NCBI GenBank assembly: GCA_000438295.1
Contig: FR901057.1
Coordinates: 1 to 14,134 of the forward strand
DNA length: 14,134 bases
From: Clostridium sp. CAG:451
Lineage (GTDB): Bacteria; Bacillota_I; Bacilli_A; RF39; UBA660
Direction: 5' to 3'
The position numbers were made by a program, and so were the translations under genes. Below are positions 6,911 to 12,613 of this stretch, piece by piece. The first letter of the stretch is position 1, and the number at the start of each line of letters is the position of its first letter. The notes beneath the pieces were generated by a model. The model did no database searches. It worked only from the letters and a program-made list of their open reading frames with translations, and was not told the origin of the DNA.

Positions 6911-8701
6911 ATCTTTAGTTAATAAAGCAAGAAAAGCTTCTTGAGGTACTTCAACAGAACCTAGTCGTTTCATCTTTTTCTTTCCTTCTTTTTGTTTTTC
7001 TAAAAGCTTTTTCTTTCTAGTAATATCTCCACCATAACATTTAGCTAAAACATTCTTTCTTAAGGCTTTAATATCTGTTCTTGCAATTATCTTTCCACCT
7101 ATACTAGCTTGTACAGGTACCTCAAATAATTGTCTTGGAATAACTTCTTTTAGTCTTTCTACTAGTTCTCTTCCTTTTTTATCAGCAAAACTTCGATGAA
7201 CAATCATACTAAGAGCATCTACTACTTCACCATTTAATAAGACATCAAGTTTAACTAAATCACTTACTCTATCTTCAATAAATTCATAATCAAAGGAAGC
7301 ATAACCTTTAGTAATAGATTTTAATCTATCAAAGAAATCATAAATTATTTCTGATAAAGGAAATAGGTAGACAACTACTACTCTTTGATCAGTTATATAA
7401 TCAATCGTCTCCATGATTCCTCTTTTTTCATTAGAAAGTTCAATAATTGGTCCAATATAATCTTTAGGTGTATAAATATGAGCTTTTACATAAGGCTCTT
7501 TTATTTCTTTTATTTTACTCTTATCTGGCATTTGGAAGGGTGACTCTACCATAGTAGTTGTTCCATCTTGACAAAGTACTTGATATTTAACGGATGGTGC
7601 AGTTGCTATTAAAGAGATAGAAAACTCTCTTTCAAGACGTTCTTTAGTAACATCCATATGTAAAAGTCCTAAAAAACCACAACGGAAACCAAATCCTAGA
7701 GCAAGAGATGTTTCTGGTTCAAAGGTTAAAGCAGCATCATTTAGTTTTAATTTAGCTAAAGCATTTCTTAATAGTTCAAACTCACTAGTTTCTATTGGAT
7801 ATAATCCACAGTAAACCATACTTTTCATAGGTTGATACCCAGGAAGAGCTTCTATCTCATTTTTATTTTTAGTAGTAGTTAGGGTATCTCCTACATGAAT
7901 ATCATTGATACTTTTAATAGATGCATAAACATATCCTACTTCTCCTGTTTCTAAAACATCTATTTCTTTTTCTTTAGGAGTATTTATAAATAGTGATAAC
8001 ACTTCATAACTAGTATCAGTTTGTAACATAGAGATCATATCTCCTACTTTAAGTCTACCATCAAAGACTCTAACAGCCATTAATACTCCTCTATAAGAAT
8101 CATAAATACTATCAAAGATTAAAGCTCTTAAAGGCTTTTCACTATCACCTTTCGGACTAGGTAGTTCAGTTACTATTTTTTCAAGAACAAGAGGTACCCC
8201 TTGCCCTGTCTTAGCACTTATTTTTAAGATATCTTTCTTATCAAAGCCAAGAGCTTCTAGTTCTCCTTCAACCTTTTCTATCTCAGCATTTGGTAAATCT
8301 ATTTTATTAATTACTGGAATAATAGCAAGATTATGGTCAAGTGCTAAATAAAGGTTTGCAAGGGTTTGAGCTTCTATTCCTTCATGAGCATCTACTACTA
8401 ATAAAGCTCCTTCACAAGATGCTAAACTTCTACTTACTTCATAAGAAAAATCGACATGACCAGGAGTATCAATTAAGTTTAACTGATAAGTTTCTCCTTG
8501 ATAAGTATAGTTTAAGGTAACTGTATTTAACTTAATAGTAATACCTCGTTCCCTTTCAATATCCATAGAATCAAGTATTTGATCTTTCATCTGTCTTTGA
8601 TCAAGAGCCCCAGTTAATTCAATTAATCTATCCGCTAAGGTACTCTTACCATGATCTATATGAGCTATAATTGAAAAATTACGTATATTTTTTTGTTTCA
8701 T
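6902..8701 (-). CDS. lepA: Elongation factor 4 (ribosome back-translocase LepA)
   Basis: The product is 599 aa, the standard length. LepA is a ribosome-associated GTPase related to EF-G, proposed to back-translocate stalled ribosomes and to affect 30S biogenesis. The GTPase domain is intact: P-loop AHIDHGKST (13-21), switch II DTPGHVDF (78-85), NKID (132-135). Later it carries the family-specific FGFRCGFLGLLHMD segment and the C-terminal LepA domain with AKCYGGDITRKKKLLEKQ, which lies near the tRNA on the ribosome. The start has an AGGATGAT site just upstream. It begins 17 nt after the AAA ATPase gene and is probably cotranscribed with it. The stop is 5 bp from that of the convergent hydrolase. 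In Bacillus lepA directly follows yqxA; here the ATPase gene sits between. Confidence 0.98.
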   Translation of the reverse strand: MKQKNIRNFSIIAHIDHGKSTLADRLIELTGALDQRQMKDQILDSMDIERERGITIKLNTVTLNYTYQGETYQLNLIDTPGHVDFSYEVSRSLASCEGALLVVDAHEGIEAQTLANLYLALDHNLAIIPVINKIDLPNAEIEKVEGELEALGFDKKDILKISAKTGQGVPLVLEKIVTELPSPKGDSEKPLRALIFDSIYDSYRGVLMAVRVFDGRLKVGDMISMLQTDTSYEVLSLFINTPKEKEIDVLETGEVGYVYASIKSINDIHVGDTLTTTKNKNEIEALPGYQPMKSMVYCGLYPIETSEFELLRNALAKLKLNDAALTFEPETSLALGFGFRCGFLGLLHMDVTKERLEREFSISLIATAPSVKYQVLCQDGTTTMVESPFQMPDKSKIKEIKEPYVKAHIYTPKDYIGPIIELSNEKRGIMETIDYITDQRVVVVYLFPLSEIIYDFFDRLKSITKGYASFDYEFIEDRVSDLVKLDVLLNGEVVDALSMIVHRSFADKKGRELVERLKEVIPRQLFEVPVQASIGGKIIARTDIKALRKNVLAKCYGGDITRKKKLLEKQKEGKKKMKRLGSVEVPQEAFLALLTKDKN

Positions 8702-8718
8702 AATATCATCCTTACTTC

Positions 8719-10032
8719 TTACTTAATTAGAAAAACAGCATATAATGGAACTGATTTAATCTTTAAAGTAGCATTATAACCAAAATCTTTAGAACTAACT
8801 CTAATAGCATAACTAGGTTTATATTTCTCAATATAACTATTTAAACTTTTTGATTTAGTATGGTTATCAGCTTTTACTTCTAAAGGAATGATTCCATCAT
8901 CTGTATATATTAAGAAATCTATTTCCTTAGTATTATTTGCATTACGATAATAATATAAATTATGTAAATTACAGACTAATTGATTAGCTACATAGTTTTC
9001 AGCAATTACTTCTTTATATAAAGAAATATTATCATTTAAAATATCTTGAAAACTTATTTTTAAGATACTATTTAATATACCAACATCACTTAAATATAAT
9101 TTAAAAATATCAGAGTCAACAAACCCTTCTAGTGGTATTTCCGGTAGTTTTACACATTTACAAGGAATAATCATATTACTAGCTTGTAACCAATCAATAC
9201 TAGTATCATAGTCTCTTGCCTTACCACCCTTTTCTATTTTAGAATACTGGAACTTGTTAGAGATATTAGCAAGTTGAGAAGGAAGAGAAGCATAAACTCT
9301 ATTTATCTTTAAAGCTTCGGCGTCACTTGTCACATATTTATTCATATCTTTAAAATAAGAATCTAATATATCATTTAAAATACCTTTATCATATTTAATA
9401 TAATCACCATTTGCCCTTAGCATATTGCTTACACTCTCAGGCATTCCACCAGTAAACAAATAAGTTCTATATAGATTCATTGCTTTAGTGTGAACTGATG
9501 TACCCATCGGTTTGTTATTATTATAGCAATACTTAATCATATCAATCAAAGCATCTTGATTAAATGCTAGCAAAAACTCCTCAAAGTCCATAGGATAAAG
9601 GTTTAACATCTTAACTTTGCCAACAGGAAAAGCAGACTTTGTTCTTTTTAATTTAACCCCTAATAAAGAACCAGCACAAACAATTCTTATATTATTATGC
9701 TGCTCGCAAAAATATTTTAATTCAGAAATCAACTTTTCCGATTCTTGTATCTCATCAATAAATAAAATGGTATCCGGTTTTTCTATATCAAAATCTAATA
9801 GTAGCTTTAAACGATTAAATTTTTCAAGTGAAGTTAAATTAGAATTATAAAGTTCTATAATATCAGTTTGTTCTAATAAGTTAACATATATATAGTTTTT
9901 GTATTCTCTTTTACAAAACTCATCTATGATATAAGTTTTACCAGCTTGTCTAACCCCAAGTACCATTAATGGTTTAATATTATCAGTATTCTCTTTCCAT
10001 TTAATTAATTCATTATAAATTTTTCGTTTCAT
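8719..10032 (-). CDS. AAA ATPase of the AAA_14/DUF4143 type, function unknown
   Basis: The product is 437 aa, full length. The N-terminal AAA_14 domain has Walker A GVRQAGKT (26-33) and Walker B ILFIDEIQE (89-97); AGSLLGVKL follows as a sensor-1-like strand. The middle (LFTGGMPE and after) is a helical, winged-helix-like linker. The C-terminal DUF4143 domain carries a pattern reminiscent of the PD-(D/E)XK nuclease fold: EIDFLI (370-375), then IPLEVK ending at K387. Catalytic capacity as a nuclease is not shown for this family. Such ATPases are common, multicopy and patchy in bacteria and archaea, with no established role. The ATG has an AGGTGAT site. It interrupts the conserved yqxA-lepA junction and has its own promoter plus three upstream 33-bp repeats. 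Base composition resembles its neighbours, so any insertion is not recent by that measure. Confidence 0.92.
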   Translation of the reverse strand: MKRKIYNELIKWKENTDNIKPLMVLGVRQAGKTYIIDEFCKREYKNYIYVNLLEQTDIIELYNSNLTSLEKFNRLKLLLDFDIEKPDTILFIDEIQESEKLISELKYFCEQHNNIRIVCAGSLLGVKLKRTKSAFPVGKVKMLNLYPMDFEEFLLAFNQDALIDMIKYCYNNNKPMGTSVHTKAMNLYRTYLFTGGMPESVSNMLRANGDYIKYDKGILNDILDSYFKDMNKYVTSDAEALKINRVYASLPSQLANISNKFQYSKIEKGGKARDYDTSIDWLQASNMIIPCKCVKLPEIPLEGFVDSDIFKLYLSDVGILNSILKISFQDILNDNISLYKEVIAENYVANQLVCNLHNLYYYRNANNTKEIDFLIYTDDGIIPLEVKADNHTKSKSLNSYIEKYKPSYAIRVSSKDFGYNATLKIKSVPLYAVFLIK

Positions 10033-10050
10033 TATTAATCACCTAGCTAA

Positions 10051-10079
10051 ATAATACTATAATTTTAACAGTTTTACAA
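10051..10079 (-). promoter_or_regulatory. Promoter of the AAA ATPase gene
   Basis: On the minus strand TTGTAA (10074-10079), a 17-bp spacer and TATTAT (10051-10056) predict a start near 10044 and a leader of about 12 nt to the ATG at 10032. The direct repeats lie immediately upstream of the -35 box, where upstream elements or regulators act. Confidence 0.55.
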
Positions 10080-10082
10080 CTA

Positions 10083-10163
10083 TTTTGTACCTTTTTTATT
10101 ATTTTTTATATTAGTTTTTGTACCTTTTTTGCTATTTTTTATATCATTTATTGTACCTTTTTA
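10083..10163 (-). repeat. Three A-rich GGTAC direct repeats, 33-bp period
   Basis: The core AAAAAGGTACAA (minus strand) occurs three times, with GTACC on the plus strand at 10087-10091, 10120-10124 and 10153-10157, an exact 33-bp spacing. Units 10083-10115 and 10116-10148 match at 29 of 33 positions. The third copy keeps only the core and overlaps the stop codon of the YqxA-like gene. The repeats sit between that gene and the ATPase promoter. A 33-bp period is close to three helical turns, so the cores face the same side of the DNA. They may be operator sites, phased A-tracts acting as an upstream element, or scars of an insertion. Confidence 0.75.
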
Positions 10164-10484
10164 TGAGTTAACAGCTTCCTCCATCAGTTTAAACAACCCA
10201 TCCATAGTCTTATTAAAGACATAACTAATACCTTTTGATATATCTAGTCCTAAATTAGAAAGATTATTATTATAAGATACTTTATTTTTAGTTAAATAAT
10301 CTTTTCTTGAAACATCCTTTCCTTCCTTTATATCTTTTTCATAACTAGATAACTCTTCACTAGTTAACATTTTCTTTCTATTAGTCCTATAATCATTATA
10401 ACCAGTTAACTGCATCCCATAAAGTATCATAAAGAAGAAGAATAAAATTAATATAACAATTCTTGCTATACCACTCTTAGTCAT
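10161..10484 (-). CDS. YqxA-like small membrane protein of the gpr-spoIIP-lepA cluster
   Basis: The product is 107 aa. Residues about 7-27 form one hydrophobic helix (IARIVILILFFFFMILYGMQ). A basic then charged stretch (35-70) and an amphipathic C-terminal helix (GISYVFNKTMDGLFKLMEEA) follow. The family call rests on position and outline. In Bacillus subtilis the small membrane protein YqxA (DUF3679) lies between spoIIP and lepA, and the GMQ at the end of the helix also fits my recollection of that family. The start overlaps the spoIIP stop by 8 nt with an AGGTGAT site upstream, indicating translational coupling. It is likely made during sporulation with SpoIIP. Its function is unknown. Confidence 0.7.
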   Translation of the reverse strand: MTKSGIARIVILILFFFFMILYGMQLTGYNDYRTNRKKMLTSEELSSYEKDIKEGKDVSRKDYLTKNKVSYNNNLSNLGLDISKGISYVFNKTMDGLFKLMEEAVNS

Positions 10485-11445
10485 TCTTAATCACCTCATC
10501 AAGTACTTCTCCTAAGACAATTAAACTTCGATATACTTCATCTATCGTATTTTCATTACCTCCTAGTTCTATTAATATTACTCTATTAGAAAAGTCTTGA
10601 TTATATACCCCATTTACTAACGGGCCTTCTTTCTTATAAATACCTTTACTTAGTCCTTTTACTTTTTGATTTAATAAATCACTTATCTTATTAGTAAAGT
10701 CTAAATTCTCTTGATAGTTACTATTTTCTAATCCCACAATAAATAAAATCTTAGCATAGCTCTTACCATCTACTGTTAAGGTAGTTTTATCACGAGTTAG
10801 AGAATCTCTATGTAAATCAATATAATACTTTAAAGTAGGATTATTCTTCTTAGCATTTTCCATCATACTCCTAGTTACTTTATAGCTACCAGCATAATTT
10901 AATCCTAAAGTAGTTCTAAGCTTACTAACACTTTCTTCTTCTACTAAAACAACATGTCCTTTCTTACTAAGCTGTTCTTCTAAGATATAACTAGCCATTA
11001 AGACATTAGGATTTACACTATACTCTAAGTAACTAGTAGGTTTATATTCTTCTGTTTGATGAGTATTATAAATATAGATAGTAGGATTTTCTTTTTTAGT
11101 TTCTATTTTTTTATTATTTTCACTCTTTTTAAGTTTTACTACAGTATTACTAGTTAATCCCTTATAATCTCTATTAAGAAAGGTTAAAGGACTTGCTAAG
11201 TCAATATTTAAAAGTTTCATCATCATCTTATGAAAGTAACTAAAGCCTTGTCTTTTATCTTCTAAATAGATATTTTGATTTTCTAATAAAAAGGTCAAAA
11301 ATTCATCTTGTTGATCTTTAATAGAAATACTTGCTAATAATCTAATAGTAAAAAATATTGATAAAAGAAAGGTCATAATAAATAGGCTTTTCTTAATAAG
11401 ATGTTTCTTCTTCTTTTTATTCTTAAGATTCATCTTCTTACTCAT
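10477..11445 (-). CDS. spoIIP: Stage II sporulation protein P (peptidoglycan amidase/endopeptidase)
   Basis: The product is 322 aa. A lysine-rich cytoplasmic N-terminus (residues 1-19) precedes one membrane anchor (about 20-40), with the catalytic domain outside. That domain begins at PTIYIYNTHQTEEY (121-134, metal-ligand candidate H129), continues through DLHRDS (210-215, H212) and ends with IELGGNENT (292-300, E293). SpoIIP cleaves stem peptides and crosslinks with SpoIID and SpoIIM to drive septal thinning and engulfment of the forespore. It is the middle gene of gpr-spoIIP-yqxA. The ATG has a strong GAGGTGGT site. A 15-bp palindrome overlapping a possible -10 lies 15 nt upstream. The stop overlaps the YqxA-like start. 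Confidence 0.95.
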   Translation of the reverse strand: MSKKMNLKNKKKKKHLIKKSLFIMTFLLSIFFTIRLLASISIKDQQDEFLTFLLENQNIYLEDKRQGFSYFHKMMMKLLNIDLASPLTFLNRDYKGLTSNTVVKLKKSENNKKIETKKENPTIYIYNTHQTEEYKPTSYLEYSVNPNVLMASYILEEQLSKKGHVVLVEEESVSKLRTTLGLNYAGSYKVTRSMMENAKKNNPTLKYYIDLHRDSLTRDKTTLTVDGKSYAKILFIVGLENSNYQENLDFTNKISDLLNQKVKGLSKGIYKKEGPLVNGVYNQDFSNRVILIELGGNENTIDEVYRSLIVLGEVLDEVIKND

Positions 11446-11459
11446 AGTACCACCTCTTA

Positions 11460-11474
11460 TTGTTACTATAACAA
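11460..11474 (-). promoter_or_regulatory. 15-bp palindrome containing a TATAGT, upstream of spoIIP
   Basis: TTGTTA-TAG-TAACAA is a perfect 6-bp inverted repeat in the 55-bp gap between gpr and spoIIP. The TATAGT inside could be a -10 box, making the palindrome an operator, but no -35 is convincing and no sigma-E consensus is evident. It may equally be a small RNA hairpin. Confidence 0.3.
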
Positions 11475-11500
11475 AAAAAGAAAAGAAGATTTGTCGATAA

Positions 11501-12523
11501 TTAAGAAAGTAGTAAACTATTATTTAGAGAATTAGCTAGTAGCATTGACATCTTTTTAACGACAAAGTCTATTTCTTTAGAACTTACTATATAATTATAT
11601 CCTAGAGGAAGTAGTACTTCTCTCATTAAATTTTTATTACTATCACTATCTAAGCTTCCTACTATACCAAGTAGTTTTTCTTTTTCTTCTTTTGATAAAT
11701 CTTCTTTATGACTTTTATAATTTCTATTAAGAGTTGGAACAAACTTTAATGATTTCTTATCTTTATTGTCTAGTTCATAACTTATATGTTTAAATAAATA
11801 TTCTATTGAATTACTTACTATAGTTGATGCTTCTAAAACAGTAGGTACTCCTATAGCAATAACTGGTATATTTAATGTTTCATAAGATAGTTCTTTTCTA
11901 TTATTACCAATACCACTTCCTGGATGAATACCTGTATCTGTTATTTGAATAGTCTTATTTAATCTATCTATAGATGATGCACAAAGTGAATCTATTACAA
12001 TGATAAAGTCTGGTTTTACTTTAGCAATGATACCCATAATAGCATCATAAGTTTCTATTCCTGTAGTTCCCATCACCCCTGGTGTAAAGGTAGCAATAGA
12101 ACGATACTTTTCTAAAACATCTAATCCTAGTGTAAATAAGTGTCTTGTTACTTTTATATCATCTAGAGTTAATGGCCCAATAGCATCAGGAGTTGATATT
12201 CTATTACCTAGTCCTATTATTAAACAGTCTTTTAGATTAGCTAATTTTTTTATTTTAAAGAATTCTTTTAATTCACTAGTTAGTACTTTATCTAATTTTT
12301 TATAATTATCTTCATCTGTTACATCTTCAAAATATATAGTCTTATAAATACCTTCTTTTTTATTAATAACTTCTGCTGATTCCTTATCAAGTTCTATAGT
12401 TTCTACTTTTATATCATCAAAATATTTAATCTCTCTTTTATAATCTTTTAGTTCTCTATCTAATATTTCTGATAATAAATCAGTCCTTACTTTATAACCT
12501 TTTAAATCTATCTCATGTTTCAT
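11501..12523 (-). CDS. gpr: Germination (spore) protease, degrades SASPs
   Basis: The product is 340 aa from the start chosen. GPR is made in the forespore as a zymogen, autoprocesses, and at germination cleaves the small acid-soluble proteins that coat spore DNA. Family motifs are YKVRTDL (10-16) near the processing region, GLGNRISTPDAIGP (104-117, D113), PGVMGTTGIET (148-158), IDSL (177-180), and TIQITDTGIHPGSGIGNNR (191-209, D196). The last is followed by VIAIGVPTVLEAS. The acidic residues expected of this unusual aspartic-type protease are kept. The frame opens at a GTG at 12532, but that GTG lies in the ribosome site GGTGAT serving the ATG at 12523. A possible forespore-sigma promoter is upstream. 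It starts the gpr-spoIIP-yqxA block, and with spoIIP it is direct evidence for a sporulation pathway. Confidence 0.96.
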   Translation of the reverse strand: MKHEIDLKGYKVRTDLLSEILDRELKDYKREIKYFDDIKVETIELDKESAEVINKKEGIYKTIYFEDVTDEDNYKKLDKVLTSELKEFFKIKKLANLKDCLIIGLGNRISTPDAIGPLTLDDIKVTRHLFTLGLDVLEKYRSIATFTPGVMGTTGIETYDAIMGIIAKVKPDFIIVIDSLCASSIDRLNKTIQITDTGIHPGSGIGNNRKELSYETLNIPVIAIGVPTVLEASTIVSNSIEYLFKHISYELDNKDKKSLKFVPTLNRNYKSHKEDLSKEEKEKLLGIVGSLDSDSNKNLMREVLLPLGYNYIVSSKEIDFVVKKMSMLLANSLNNSLLLS

Positions 12524-12538
12524 TCTTATCACCAGTTA

Positions 12539-12567
12539 TAGTATGGATGTTTTTAGAAAAAATAAAC
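12539..12567 (-). promoter_or_regulatory. Candidate forespore (sigma-F/G type) promoter of gpr
   Basis: On the minus strand GTTTA (12563-12567), a 17-bp spacer and CATACTA (12539-12545) resemble the forespore sigma pattern (-10 CATnnTA; -35 GTTTA fits the sigma-F form better than sigma-G). In Bacillus gpr is forespore-transcribed. The predicted start would lie very close to the ribosome site. A TATAAC overlaps the -10 and could serve sigma-A instead. Confidence 0.3.
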
Positions 12568-12588
12568 CAAAACTTACAATATATAGCA

Positions 12589-12612
12589 AAGAAGCCTATT
12601 TCTAGACTTCTT
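12589..12612 (-). terminator. Terminator hairpin with GAAA tetraloop after the BspA-like gene
   Basis: Directly after the TAA stop, a 10-bp stem (AAGAAGTCTA / TAGGCTTCTT, one G-U pair) is capped by a GAAA loop. On the minus strand it is followed by TGCTATATATTG, with no pure T-run. The stem is among the strongest in the window. It may serve as transcript-end protection as well as a terminator. Confidence 0.6.
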
Positions 12613-12613
12613 A

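Noticed and set aside
10083..10163. 33-bp repeats as a mini CRISPR
   Set aside because: The units abut with no unique spacers and most of each unit is simple A/T sequence.
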